Notes: generated from the letters alone by a model not told the origin. A stretch of DNA of 64,000 bases from Pedobacter suwonensis (GCF_900111825.1 NZ_FOJM01000015.1:62001-126000), one strand, 5' to 3'; positions 36,852 through 45,823 are shown, numbered from the stretch's first letter. Program-made: numbers and translations.

Positions 36852-37579
36852 TTAGTTCCTACATATATCGAACTTATTCCAAACGTTAAGATTCTTTGTT
36901 TGGTACTTTTAAACCCAACTTTTTCCATCAGGCTGGTAAAATCCTCTCCGTCTGGGAAAGCGGCTACCGATTCTGGCAGATAAGTATAGGCTCTATGGTC
37001 TTTCGAAAAGAGTTTTCCAAAAAAAGGCGTTACCTGCTTAAAGTAAAAACTATACAACTGTTTTACCGGAAAAACTTTTGGTTTCGAAAATTCCAGAATC
37101 ACCATTTTACCGTTGGGCTTTAATACCCTGTACATATCGGCTAATCCCTTTTCAAGATTTTCGAAGTTGCGCACACCGTATGCGCAGGTAATGGCATCGA
37201 ACGTATCGTTTTCAAAATGCAGCCCCTCAGAATCGCCTACCTGAACGGTAAAAACTTCATTTAAAATACGTTCGTTAATTTTCTTCCTGGCCACGTCTAA
37301 CATGCCCTCCGAGATATCAACACCAATTACGCGTTCCGGATGAAGCTTTTTTATGGCCTCAAAAGCAAAATCACCAGTTCCGGTGGCCACATCAAGTAAA
37401 GTTCTTGGATGGATAGATACCAGTTCTTTAATGGCTTTTTTGCGCCATAACACATCAATCCCTAAAGAAAGAAAATGGTTTAAAAAATCGTAAGTTCCAG
37501 AAATGTTGTTGAACATGGTTGCAACCTGCTCTTTTTTAGTTGCATCTTCTACCTGGTATGGAGTAATATTCTGATTCAT
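36848..37579 (-). CDS. ubiE: Demethylmenaquinone methyltransferase
   Basis: UbiE/MenG adds the last methyl group to menaquinone using SAM. The protein (243 residues from the ATG at 37579) shows the SAM loop LDVATGTGDFA, then VDISEGML and C-A-Y-G-V-R-N-F, the UbiE hallmarks. The four codons open upstream start with TTG and are probably not used. A TATCTTTG -7 box lies 9 nt upstream, so the mRNA leader would be very short. porT follows with a 4-base overlap, so the two are translated together. Confidence 0.95.
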   Translation of the reverse strand: MNQNITPYQVEDATKKEQVATMFNNISGTYDFLNHFLSLGIDVLWRKKAIKELVSIHPRTLLDVATGTGDFAFEAIKKLHPERVIGVDISEGMLDVARKKINERILNEVFTVQVGDSEGLHFENDTFDAITCAYGVRNFENLEKGLADMYRVLKPNGKMVILEFSKPKVFPVKQLYSFYFKQVTPFFGKLFSKDHRAYTYLPESVAAFPDGEDFTSLMEKVGFKSTKQRILTFGISSIYVGTK

Positions 37580-37588
37580 GATATGAAG

Positions 37589-37596
37589 CAAAGATA
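37589..37596 (-). promoter_or_regulatory. -7 box of the ubiE-porT unit
   Basis: On the minus strand TATCTTTG fits TAnnTTTG and ends 9 nt before the ubiE ATG. No clear -33 TTG is visible because the region upstream is made of GTCGGGAGTC-type phrases. Confidence 0.5.
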
Positions 37597-37599
37597 GAT

Positions 37600-37728
37600 A
37601 AAAGTCGGGAGTCTTTAATCCGGAGTCCCAAGTCTTTGGTGCAAAGTATTCACCGTAGTGTCAAAAATCAGATTAAAGAACATCAGTTTGTACTTCCGAC
37701 TTCGGACTTCGGACTTCGGACTCAAAAC
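37600..37728. repeat. Stutter repeats between ubiE and engB
   Basis: The divergent spacer holds AGTCGGGAGTC, ATCCGGAGTCCCAAGTC and a run of CTTCCGACTTCGGACTTCGG ending at about 37,722. These are imperfect tandem copies of a ~9-base GACTTCGGA phrase, with inverted copies on the other side. Confidence 0.7.
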
Positions 37729-37730
37729 CA

Positions 37731-37738
37731 TACCTTTG
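37731..37738 (+). promoter_or_regulatory. -7 box of engB, 4 nt from the start codon
   Basis: TACCTTTG matches TAnnTTTG and is followed by TACT and the ATG at 37743. A transcript from this box would start at or next to the ATG. Confidence 0.55.
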
Positions 37739-37742
37739 TACT

Positions 37743-38366
37743 ATGATTATCAAAACCGCAACATTTGTTTGCAGCAACACACAGATTTCGGCATTACCGG
37801 CACCACTTATGCCTGAATATGCTTTTATTGGCCGCTCTAATGTGGGTAAATCTTCATTGATCAACATGCTGGTTAATCAACATGGATTGGCCAAAACTTC
37901 TCAGCGCCCCGGAAAAACACAGTTGATTAATCACTTTTTAGTTAACGAAGCCTGGTATATTGTCGATTTGCCGGGTTATGGTTATGCAAAGGTTTCTAAA
38001 ACCAGCAGAGAGAAATGGGAGAAATTTATCCGGGCATACATCACTAAAAGAGAAAGCTTACAATGCGTTTTTGTTTTGATAGACAGCCGTTTAGAGCCGC
38101 AGGGAATTGATATTGAATTCTGCTACTGGTTAGGTGAAAAACAAATTCCCTTTTCGCTGATTTTTACCAAAGCAGATAAACAAGGGATGACTACCACCCA
38201 GAAAAACGTTGCGGCCTTTAAGAAAAAGCTGGGCGAATTTTTTGAAGAAATTCCGGCTACTTTTATCACTTCTGCTGAAAAAGGAACCGGAAAAGATGAA
38301 GTTTTAAACTTCATTTATGAGGTAAATAAAGATTTCGTCGTTCCGACAGACTATAAGAAGTTTTAA
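37743..38366 (+). CDS. engB: Ribosome biogenesis GTP-binding protein EngB/YsxC
   Basis: EngB is a small GTPase needed for large-subunit ribosome maturation. The 207-residue protein has the G1 loop GRSNVGKS (residues 30-37), G2 Thr in Q-R-P-G-K-T, G3 DLPGYG, G4 TKAD, and G5 S-A near residue 179. The length is normal. It is divergent from ubiE, with a phrase-repeat spacer between, and a -7 box four bases before its start suggests leaderless translation. Confidence 0.96.
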   Translation: MIIKTATFVCSNTQISALPAPLMPEYAFIGRSNVGKSSLINMLVNQHGLAKTSQRPGKTQLINHFLVNEAWYIVDLPGYGYAKVSKTSREKWEKFIRAYITKRESLQCVFVLIDSRLEPQGIDIEFCYWLGEKQIPFSLIFTKADKQGMTTTQKNVAAFKKKLGEFFEEIPATFITSAEKGTGKDEVLNFIYEVNKDFVVPTDYKKF

Positions 38367-38395
38367 ACATTTTCCAGTCTGCTGTACACAATTTC

Positions 38396-38465
38396 AGTTT
38401 AACGTCTAAAATCTGTGTAATCAAATAACTAAAATCTGTGTAATCAGATAATCTGTGTCATCATC
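38396..38465. repeat. AAAATCTGTGTAATC phrase repeats
   Basis: The spacer before the UbiA gene repeats AAAATCTGTGTAATCA twice and then ATCTGTGTCATCAT, a third local phrase family. Related text (GGATGAACACAGATTAAT) is found at 41,240. Confidence 0.65.
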
Positions 38466-38473
38466 TTAAAAAA

Positions 38474-39331
38474 ATGAAAAAATACTTTTCACTCGTATTA
38501 TTCGCTCACTCTGTTTTTGCGCTGCCATTCGCCATGATTGGTTTCTTCTTGGGCGTAACTACAACAGAAAATCCATTTTCATGGTATAAACTTATTCTGG
38601 TTTTGCTTTGTATGGTTTTTGCCAGAAATTCGGCCATGGCTTTTAACCGCTACCTCGACCGGAATATTGATGCGAAGAACCCAAGAACCAAAATGCGCGA
38701 TATCCCGGCAGGAAAAGTTTCGGCCAATGAGGCACTTACTTTTGTCATCATCAATTGCCTGCTATTTGCCATTACCACTTATTTTATTAATCCACTTTGT
38801 TTCTATTTATCGCCAGTGGCTTTATTTGTGGTTTTGTTTTATAGTTACACCAAACGTTTCACTGCACTTTGCCACCTGGTATTGGGCCTTGGCCTCGCCC
38901 TTGCCCCTATTGGTGCCTATATTGCCGTAACCGGACATTTTGCACTGGTGCCTGTACTTTACTCGTTAACCGTATTGTTCTGGGTAAGTGGGTTTGATAT
39001 CATATATGCGCTTCAGGACGAAGAATTTGACCGAGAAGAAAAATTACATTCCATCCCATCAGCACTTGGCATTAAAAATGCTTTGAATGTTTCTGTGCTA
39101 TTGCATATACTTTCGGCTGCCTGTGTTATTTTGCCTGTGTTTTTTTCATCCTTTAGCTGGGTTTATTACGTAGGTATTGTGTTTTTCTGTTCAATGCTTG
39201 TTTATCAGCATTTACTAGTAAAACCAAATGATATCAGCAAAGTAAACAGGGCATTTCAAACCTTAAACGGTTATGCATCTGTAGTGTTTGCCATATGCTT
39301 TTTAATAGACGCGTATTTAAGACATAAATAA
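38474..39331 (+). CDS. UbiA-family prenyltransferase (4-hydroxybenzoate polyprenyltransferase-like)
   Basis: The 285-residue integral membrane enzyme has about eight helices and attaches a prenyl chain to an aromatic ring. The first Asp-rich site is N-R-Y-L-D-R-N-I-D-A-K-N-P-R-T (near residue 58), and the second is D-E-E-F-D-R-E-E-K near residue 187. Such UbiA proteins without a ubiquinone pathway are often assigned to the futalosine menaquinone route (MqnP), but MenA-like or other roles are possible. It lies near ubiE, on the opposite strand. Confidence 0.82.
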   Translation: MKKYFSLVLFAHSVFALPFAMIGFFLGVTTTENPFSWYKLILVLLCMVFARNSAMAFNRYLDRNIDAKNPRTKMRDIPAGKVSANEALTFVIINCLLFAITTYFINPLCFYLSPVALFVVLFYSYTKRFTALCHLVLGLGLALAPIGAYIAVTGHFALVPVLYSLTVLFWVSGFDIIYALQDEEFDREEKLHSIPSALGIKNALNVSVLLHILSAACVILPVFFSSFSWVYYVGIVFFCSMLVYQHLLVKPNDISKVNRAFQTLNGYASVVFAICFLIDAYLRHK

Positions 39332-39427
39332 TTGAGTGAATGATTGAATTTTGAATGAGAGATTATAACATTTCGTCATAAAACCATTCACGCCTTCAAT
39401 CATTCCCATATTAAATAATTAATTACT

Positions 39428-41131
39428 ATGATCACTAAGAAACCAAGAACATATATTCCTCAGGAACTGAACATTACCTGGGAAAATTTAGCACCACTTT
39501 TTACTGAACTGCAAAACCGCGAAATAAAAAGTACAATTGAGTTAGAGCAATGGTTAAAAGACCGTTCGGAACTGGAAGCTGCCCTGGAAGAAGATTTTGC
39601 CTGGAGATACATAAAAATGAGTTGTGATACCGCGAATGATGAATTGGTCAAAAACTTCCAATATTTTGCCACGGAAATTGAGCCAAAGATTTCTCCGCTA
39701 TCGAACGAACTGAACAAAAAATTTGTCGAAAGCCCGTTTATGGATGATCTGGACAAAGAAAAATATTTCGTGTACAGTCGTGCCATTAAAAAAGCCTTAG
39801 AACTTTACCGCGACGAAAACATTGAACTCTTTACCGAGCTTCAGGTAAAACAGCAAAAATACCAAAGTATTACCGGCGCCATGAGCGTGGAGTTAAACGG
39901 GCAAGAGTATACTTTGGAGCAAGCCTCTATTTTTATTAAAGATTTAAACCGCGAGGTGCGCGAACATGCCTGGAAGACGATCCAGCAACGCCGTTTGGTT
40001 GACAAAGATGATTTAAACATTTTGTTTGATGAGCTGATCAGGCTGCGAAATCAGGTTGCCTTAAATGCAGGCTTTGAAAACTACCGCGATTATATGTTCC
40101 AGGCATTGGGACGTTTCGATTATACCCCACAGGATTGTTATGATTTTGCCAATGCAATTGAAAAGGAAATTGTCCCGATTTTAAAAGAACAGGCAGAAAC
40201 ACGTAGAGAGGCACTAGGTTTAGAAACGCTAAAGCCCTGGGATCTGGAAGTTAGCGTAAGTGGTAAACCAGCCTTAAAACCGTTTAGCAACGGCGAGGAA
40301 CTGATTGATAAAAGCATTGCCTGCTTTAATGCCATTGATGAAAAACTGGGTTCAAAATTGGCTACCATGAAAGCCAATAATCTTTTTGATGTAGAGAGCA
40401 GAAAAGGTAAAGCACCGGGCGGTTACAATTATCCACTGGCCGAGACAGGGGCACCATTCATCTTCATGAATTCGGCCAATTCTTTACGCGATTTGACGAC
40501 TATGGTTCACGAAGGTGGCCATGCCATCCATACTTTTTTAACCGCAAATTTAGAGCTCAATGATTTTAAGCATTGTCCATCTGAAGTAGCCGAACTCGCA
40601 TCTATGAGTATGGAGTTAATTTCGATGGACAAGTGGGATGTTTACTTTGATAATGAAGAAGATTTAAAGCGTGCCAAAAAAGAACAGTTGGCCGACGTTT
40701 TAAAAACATTGCCCTGGGTTGCGGTAATTGACCAGTTTCAGCATTGGATTTACACCAATCCTAACCATACAGCGGCCGACCGTGAAGAGACATTTAAACA
40801 GATTTACAGTCGTTTTGGTGCCGGGTTTGCCGATTGGACAGATCTGGAGCAGCAATTCGGAAACGTATGGCAAAAACAACTGCACTTATTTGAAGTTCCA
40901 TTTTACTATATCGAGTATGCAATTGCCCAGTTAGGTGCCATAGCCGTTTGGAAGAACTATAAAGAAAATCCGGAAAAAGCTTTAGCACAGTATCTGGAAG
41001 CACTTTCTTTGGGTTATACCAGACCTATAAACGAGATCTATGAAACTGCAGGAATTAAATTTGATTTCGGTGCTGAATATGTAGAAGAACTTGCCGGTTT
41101 TGTGAAATCGGAGCTTGAAAAGTTAGGATAA
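39428..41131 (+). CDS. M3-family oligoendopeptidase (PepF-like)
   Basis: The 567-residue zinc metallopeptidase cleaves short peptides in the cytoplasm; no signal peptide is present. The zinc site is HEGGHAIH, with His361, Glu362 and His365, followed by the downstream Glu in E-V-A-E-L-A-S-M-S-M-E about 27 residues later. The helical N-terminal domain of PepF fills the first ~200 residues. It looks monocistronic and is followed at 41,195 by a terminator. Confidence 0.94.
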   Translation: MITKKPRTYIPQELNITWENLAPLFTELQNREIKSTIELEQWLKDRSELEAALEEDFAWRYIKMSCDTANDELVKNFQYFATEIEPKISPLSNELNKKFVESPFMDDLDKEKYFVYSRAIKKALELYRDENIELFTELQVKQQKYQSITGAMSVELNGQEYTLEQASIFIKDLNREVREHAWKTIQQRRLVDKDDLNILFDELIRLRNQVALNAGFENYRDYMFQALGRFDYTPQDCYDFANAIEKEIVPILKEQAETRREALGLETLKPWDLEVSVSGKPALKPFSNGEELIDKSIACFNAIDEKLGSKLATMKANNLFDVESRKGKAPGGYNYPLAETGAPFIFMNSANSLRDLTTMVHEGGHAIHTFLTANLELNDFKHCPSEVAELASMSMELISMDKWDVYFDNEEDLKRAKKEQLADVLKTLPWVAVIDQFQHWIYTNPNHTAADREETFKQIYSRFGAGFADWTDLEQQFGNVWQKQLHLFEVPFYYIEYAIAQLGAIAVWKNYKENPEKALAQYLEALSLGYTRPINEIYETAGIKFDFGAEYVEELAGFVKSELEKLG

Positions 41132-41194
41132 GGAAAGGTAGAAGGTGTAAAGATGGAGGGTAGAAGGCTTCCCTTCAATATAAATATAATAAGG

Positions 41195-41220
41195 GTCGTG
41201 GTATTTACCACGACTTTTTT
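41195..41220 (+). terminator. Terminator of the oligoendopeptidase gene
   Basis: GTCGTGGTA (41195-41203) and TACCACGAC (41206-41214) form a nine-base inverted repeat with a tight loop, followed by six T. It lies 64 nt after the stop codon. Confidence 0.88.
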
Positions 41221-41270
41221 GGTTTATAACCACGGATAAAAAGGATGAACACAGATTAATACTTACCTTA

Positions 41271-41337
41271 CCTGGTCTTAGCGCTCGCTAAGACTTGATT
41301 CCATTTTTTGCTACGGAAACACAGAAGACACGGAAAC
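41271..41337. repeat. Palindrome-cored direct repeat, copy A
   Basis: CCTGGTCTTAGCGCTCGCTA opens a ~67-base unit. Its core GTCTTAGCG-CT-CGCTAAGAC is a perfect inverted repeat, and the unit ends with ACGGAAACAC and a CACGGAAAC echo. Copy B lies 144 bases downstream. Confidence 0.65.
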
Positions 41338-41414
41338 TAAACAATAATACAGAACCGCCAATGTATTTAAATGATGTTTAGGCAACTAAAGTCAATTTTA
41401 TCCGATTTACTATA

Positions 41415-41481
41415 CCTGGCCTTAGCGCCTTGCTAAGACTTGATTGCAGTTCTTTGCCACGAAACATAACTGGCACGGAAC
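41415..41481. repeat. Palindrome-cored direct repeat, copy B
   Basis: CCTGGCCTTAGCGCCTTGCT opens a unit closely matching copy A over about 67 bases, including CTAAGACTTGATT and TTTGC-ACG-AAACA. The palindrome is degraded here (GCCTTAGCG against TGCTAAGAC). Confidence 0.6.
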
Positions 41482-41675
41482 CACAGTCTTCGAATAGATG
41501 ATCAAAATCAGTAATTTATTCGCTGTACTCCGCTGAATAGTACAGATGGAATGGATTGCCTTTTGGAAAAGGATATTTATTGTTATCCAAAACTTTCCAA
41601 AAGGATTGTACTAAACTATACCTCACAGGCTTTGCTCTTCAAAAAAAATAAACTACACATAAATGCAGATGATCA

Positions 41676-42899
41676 TTAATCTACAGCCTGATCCTTTTTG
41701 CTGATCCTAAGAATCAAAAACATCACTAAAACCGACAGCAAGATCATGATCAGATAACTATAACTCAGGTTACGTTCATCTTTTGCTGGGATCAGGTTCA
41801 CAATTCCGTAGCTCAAAAATGATACAATTACATATGTAATGCCTCCCGTTAATCCACCTGCAATGCCTGCATTTTTCGGGAATTTGCTCAGGCAAAAAGT
41901 AAAGTAATTGTTAAAGGTAAAACCAGCCCCTATATGGATCAAAAAAGCGAAGAAAATTAACGACCAAAGGTTGGAAACAAAATTTAAGCTTACGATCATT
42001 AAAGCTACGAAAACGACCTGCAACAGCGAGTTGATCATTAATCGTTTAAAGAAGGGCCTGTTGATGGTGGCCTTACCAATAAAACCGCCTACCATCCACG
42101 CAAAGCCTAAAAACAACGAGCTATAACCCGCAATAACGGGAGAGAACTTAAAATGGTGTTCGATAATAAACGGACCGGTCATGTTGTAAACCATCACCAT
42201 ACAATAGGCTAGACCTAACATTACAATGCCTAAAGTAAAACTGGGTGTTTTAATCATTTTGATATAAATGCCTGTGATCTTTTTCAACTGAAAATCGGTA
42301 AAATGCTTTAGGGTTTCACCACTGAACAGCAACTCCAGCAAAGCAAAAACGAGGGCGAAACCAGCCAGGAAATAGAAATTAGATTCCCAACCAAATACCG
42401 TTTGAAGGTAACCGCCAATAAAAGGTGCTACAATTGGCCCTGTAGACCAAATGATGGAAAACAGACTGAGGTAGTGTTTTAACTGATTGCCTTCAAAAAG
42501 ATCAACAAAGTATGCCCTTTTGGCTACTACAATTGCGCCTACAGTAAGTCCGTGAATAACGCGCATCAAATAAATAAGGTAAATGTGATGTGTTGTAGCA
42601 ATGACTATACTTGCTGCTGCAAAAATCAATAACGAATACAGGCAGATTTTGTACCGCCCAAAGCTATCAAGTATACTACCTATAAAAAGCTGTGCAACAC
42701 CATAACTAATTAAAAAGATGCTTAAAGTAAGTTGAACCTGAACACTGCTTACCTGCATTTCGCCTGCCATTGTTGGTAAGGAGGGGATATAAATATCGGT
42801 AGCAAAACCCGACAATGGAATTAAGGCAAAGGCCAGTATAGTGGCCAGACCCTGGTGACGCTCTTTAATATATTTTATTTTTGTGGTATCAGCATTCAT
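41676..42899 (-). CDS. MFS multidrug transporter (Bcr/CflA-like)
   Basis: The 407-residue membrane protein has twelve predicted helices. The N-terminal P-L-S-G-F-A-T-D-I-Y-I-P-S-L-P segment with its membrane-embedded Asp is the signature of the Bcr/CflA drug-H+ antiporter group, and G-S-I-L-D-S-F-G-R-Y-K is the loop 2-3 motif of the superfamily. The likely role is export of drugs or metabolites. The start is the ATG at 42899; it is a single gene divergent from the following permease. Confidence 0.88.
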   Translation of the reverse strand: MNADTTKIKYIKERHQGLATILAFALIPLSGFATDIYIPSLPTMAGEMQVSSVQVQLTLSIFLISYGVAQLFIGSILDSFGRYKICLYSLLIFAAASIVIATTHHIYLIYLMRVIHGLTVGAIVVAKRAYFVDLFEGNQLKHYLSLFSIIWSTGPIVAPFIGGYLQTVFGWESNFYFLAGFALVFALLELLFSGETLKHFTDFQLKKITGIYIKMIKTPSFTLGIVMLGLAYCMVMVYNMTGPFIIEHHFKFSPVIAGYSSLFLGFAWMVGGFIGKATINRPFFKRLMINSLLQVVFVALMIVSLNFVSNLWSLIFFAFLIHIGAGFTFNNYFTFCLSKFPKNAGIAGGLTGGITYVIVSFLSYGIVNLIPAKDERNLSYSYLIMILLSVLVMFLILRISKKDQAVD

Positions 42900-43163
42900 C
42901 TTAATATTGTTATCGTAAAAATGGTCAGATCAAAAATCTAATTAATAGCGCATATTGATCTGATTGATTTTCGGCAACAAACTTAGCACTTTTAACCAGC
43001 GTAAAATTTTACCAATCAATCAAAGGCCAATTCAAGGTTAATAATTTTAAATTTTGACTTTAATCCCATAAACAACCCTCTTTTTCGCTACATTTCGATA
43101 GTGTGATGGTATAGTGTATTGAAAATTATATCTTGCTTTAAACGTTTTTAGCCAAACTTTTTA

Positions 43164-43171
43164 TAAGTTTG
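43164..43171 (+). promoter_or_regulatory. -7 box and inverted repeat upstream of the long APC permease
   Basis: TAAGTTTG fits TAnnTTTG, 20 nt before the ATG. It overlaps the right arm of the inverted repeat CAAACTT (43153-43159) / AAGTTTG (43165-43171), which could be an operator. A -33 TTG at the proper spacing is missing. Confidence 0.4.
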
Positions 43172-43191
43172 AGCAAACAAGCAAACAAAAG

Positions 43192-45141
43192 ATGTTCGAA
43201 AAGCTATTCAGAAAGAAATCTATTTCCAAGATATTACAAGATGCGGCAAAAGGCTATGGCGATCATGAAAATACACTACATAAAACACTCGGTGTACGCG
43301 ATTTAACAGCTTTTGGAATTGCAGCGATTATTGGAGCGGGCATTTTCAGTACGATTGGTAAGGCAAGTGCAGATGGCGGCCCTGCAGTAATCTTTTTATT
43401 TATTTTTACCGCGGTTGCCTGTAGTTTTGCGGCCTTTGCTTATGCCGAGTTTGCATCAATGGTACCTGTTTCGGGTAGTGCCTACACTTATTCTTATGTA
43501 GCCTTTGGCGAACTGGTGGCCTGGATTATTGGGTGGTCGCTCATTATGGAATATTCCATCGGTAATATCACGGTAGCCATCTCCTGGTCTGATTACTTCA
43601 CCGGGTTACTTTCCACGATCAAAATACCTCCGCTCGGCATTGATGGCATCCACGTACCTGATTGGATGACCATGGATTATTTAAGCGCCTACAACGGCCA
43701 TCAACATGCCAAAGCGCTATTAGCCGCAGGCAAAAACCTGACAGATTTGGATCCGGCTACAGCCCTGGCTAATAATGCCTGGCTTACAGCCCCAACTATC
43801 GGTGGTTTTCATATTGTAGCAGATATTCCGGCTCTTGGCATCATTATTTTGATTACCTGGTTAATTTACCGCGGTATGAAAGAAAGTCGCAATGCCAGTA
43901 ACGCTATGGTGGTAGTTAAGCTAGCAGTAATTCTTTTGGTATTGGCGGTAGGTATATTTTATGTCGATACCAAAAACTGGAATCCATTTGCTCCAAATGG
44001 AGTTTCAGGTGTTTTAAAAGGCGTTTCAGCGGTATTTTTCGCCTACATCGGTTTCGACGCCATATCTACAACAGCTGAAGAATGTAAAAATCCTCAACGC
44101 GATTTACCGCGTGGAATGATGTGGGCGATTATTATCTGTACCCTTCTTTATGTAGCAATTGCATTGGTTTTAACCGGTATTGTTAAATCAGATACTTTAG
44201 CTGTTGGCGATCCGTTAGCATTTGTTTTTGACCAGATTGATTTAAAATTAATGAGCGGTATTATTGCCGTAAGTGCGGTATTTGCAATGGCCAGTGTACT
44301 TTTGGTATTTCAGATGGGTCAACCAAGGATCTGGATGAGCATGAGCAGAGATGGATTGCTACCGAAATCTTTTTCGAAAATCCATCCGAAATACAAAACA
44401 CCTTCATTTGCAACCATAGTAGTAGGTTTTGTAGTAGCTGTACCATCATTGTTTATGAACCTTACCATTGTGACCGATCTCTGTTCTATCGGAACGCTCT
44501 TCGCTTTTGTATTGGTTTGCGCAGGAGTTTTAGTATTACAGAACAGGCCCGACGTTCAACGCGGAAAATTTAAAATACCTTATGTAAACAGTAAATTTAT
44601 TGTTCCATTTGTTTTAATTGGTGCCTTGATTTTCGCATTCACCAAATTTGGTCAAGAAACCAAAGCATTCTTTTTCAATTCACCTAAAACCATTCAAACC
44701 GTAACTTTTGTTACCTCCTTAAGTGGCGATGAACTGAAAATTGTTAAAGAAGAAATTGTTAAAAATGCTGCGCCACAGATTGTACTGGCCGAGAAAGTAG
44801 ATGCAGAATCTTACCTGAGTGCATTACCAGCTGATCGTTATGAACAGTTTATTTCTGCCTCTAAAGTTCCCGTAGAGAAAAAATACGAAAGCGGCTGGGG
44901 TTTATTTAAGCATAAAATTCCGATGTGGATTTTCTTAATCATCTGTGTAGTGATAACTTACTATTGCATTACCAAAAACTTATCGTTGATTCCGGTTTTG
45001 GGCTTAATTAGCTGCTTATATATGATGTGCGAGCTTGGCATTTCAAACTGGATTGGCTTTGGTATCTGGCTGGTAGTAGGCTTGGTGGTTTATTTTGCCT
45101 ATGGCTATAAGCATAGTAAATTGGCAAATCCAGAGGTTTAA
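43192..45141 (+). CDS. Long APC-family amino acid permease
   Basis: The 649-residue carrier shows the APC signature AAIIGAGIFSTIGKASADGG (from about residue 43), A-Y-A-E-F-A-S-M-V-P, and G-F-D-A-I-S-T-T-A-E-E, as in the permease at 4,619. Two extra parts set it apart. One is a ~65-residue Ala/Asp/His-rich insert at about 140-205, between membrane helices. The other is a ~90-residue charged insert at about 487-577 (KTIQTVTFV through KVPVEKKYESG). These make it longer than the usual ~480-500 residues. The substrate is unknown. The frameshifted gene at 45,149 follows after 7 nt. Confidence 0.88.
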   Translation: MFEKLFRKKSISKILQDAAKGYGDHENTLHKTLGVRDLTAFGIAAIIGAGIFSTIGKASADGGPAVIFLFIFTAVACSFAAFAYAEFASMVPVSGSAYTYSYVAFGELVAWIIGWSLIMEYSIGNITVAISWSDYFTGLLSTIKIPPLGIDGIHVPDWMTMDYLSAYNGHQHAKALLAAGKNLTDLDPATALANNAWLTAPTIGGFHIVADIPALGIIILITWLIYRGMKESRNASNAMVVVKLAVILLVLAVGIFYVDTKNWNPFAPNGVSGVLKGVSAVFFAYIGFDAISTTAEECKNPQRDLPRGMMWAIIICTLLYVAIALVLTGIVKSDTLAVGDPLAFVFDQIDLKLMSGIIAVSAVFAMASVLLVFQMGQPRIWMSMSRDGLLPKSFSKIHPKYKTPSFATIVVGFVVAVPSLFMNLTIVTDLCSIGTLFAFVLVCAGVLVLQNRPDVQRGKFKIPYVNSKFIVPFVLIGALIFAFTKFGQETKAFFFNSPKTIQTVTFVTSLSGDELKIVKEEIVKNAAPQIVLAEKVDAESYLSALPADRYEQFISASKVPVEKKYESGWGLFKHKIPMWIFLIICVVITYYCITKNLSLIPVLGLISCLYMMCELGISNWIGFGIWLVVGLVVYFAYGYKHSKLANPEV

Positions 45142-45148
45142 GTTATAG

Positions 45149-45708
45149 ATGAATGATATGACAATTTTTGAGAAAATAGAGAAACATCAGGAAGATAAAA
45201 ACTATGTCAAAATTAAAAGAGACGTTGGTAACAAATCTTACATACTTTCTCACGGTTATATCTTAGATCACTCATTTGATTTCGTTTTCCTCAAAGTGAA
45301 CGATGATTTTCTGTTTAACGGATTTACCATTTTCCAATATCTTCTATTACCAAGATCAGACACAATAACTATGATCAATTTTTCGATTCAATAATGAAAC
45401 AGGAGGGAAAGAAAAAGCTGATCGAAATGCCTTATCAAATTGATCTGGAGAGTTGGGAAACTATATTCAATTCCATTAAAGACACAAATTTAAACTGCAC
45501 GGTAGAAAATGAAAACGATAAAAGATTCTTTTTTAAAATTGGGGAGATTGTAAAAGTAAAGAAACGAAATTTAAAGATTTTGAACTTCGATCCTGCGGGT
45601 TATCTGGATGATAAACCGACCAAGGTAAAATATAAGGAAATTTCTGCTGTAGGCTTTGATGATCACTACACCAACACAATGACCAAATACTTAAGGAAAA
45701 AGCAGTAA
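45149..45708 (+). pseudogene. Frameshifted conserved hypothetical gene (two overlapping ORFs)
   Basis: Two ORFs (45149-45394 and 45394-45708) look like halves of one ~186-residue cytoplasmic protein. The first frame breaks down after L-F-N-G-F-T-I-F: its last ~20 codons look random. The other frame continues sensibly from 45,334 as P-I-S-S-I-T-K-I-R-H-N-N-Y-D-Q-F-F-D-S-I-M-K-Q-E, well before the second ATG. One T missing from the four-T run at 45,330-45,333 would explain it. From memory the join resembles an intact Bacteroidota family with G-Y-I-L-D-x-S and F-D-P-A-G-Y-L-D motifs, of unknown function. It may be a true mutation, a sequencing error or programmed slippage. It is just behind the long permease. 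Confidence 0.75.
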
Positions 45709-45784
45709 ATTATTACTTAATAACCTATACATTTTTCTAGAATTTATTTCAGCCTATTTTATTCAAAAAAAAAAGCAATTACCT

Positions 45785-45805
45785 CGGTTGGTGAGACACC
45801 AACCG
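45785..45805 (+). repeat. REP hairpin 1 (upstream of the RAYT gene)
   Basis: CGGTTGGTG-AGA-CACCAACCG is a nine-pair hairpin with a three-base loop. The same stem with loop GGA lies right after the transposase gene at 46,470. Confidence 0.9.
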
Positions 45806-45823
45806 CCCCCCTTCATTCTATCG

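Larger units (their letters stand above)
41132..41675. other. Long repeat-bearing spacer, no gene
   Basis: The 544 bases contain the oligopeptidase terminator, a CACGGATAAAAAGGATGAACA phrase, two copies of a palindromic repeat (41,271 and 41,415) and about 190 bases without recognisable content before the MFS gene. Confidence 0.5.

Noticed and set aside
37684..37725. Tandem GACTTCGGA copies looking like a CRISPR array
   Set aside because: Units are about 9 bases, imperfect and directly abutting, with no spacers and no cas genes anywhere in the window.
37673..37867. A 64-codon minus-strand ORF over the engB start
   Set aside because: It runs through the GACTTCGGA phrase repeats and the opposite strand of engB. 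The predicted product repeats S-E-V-R-S-P-K-S-E-V, a direct image of the DNA repeat.
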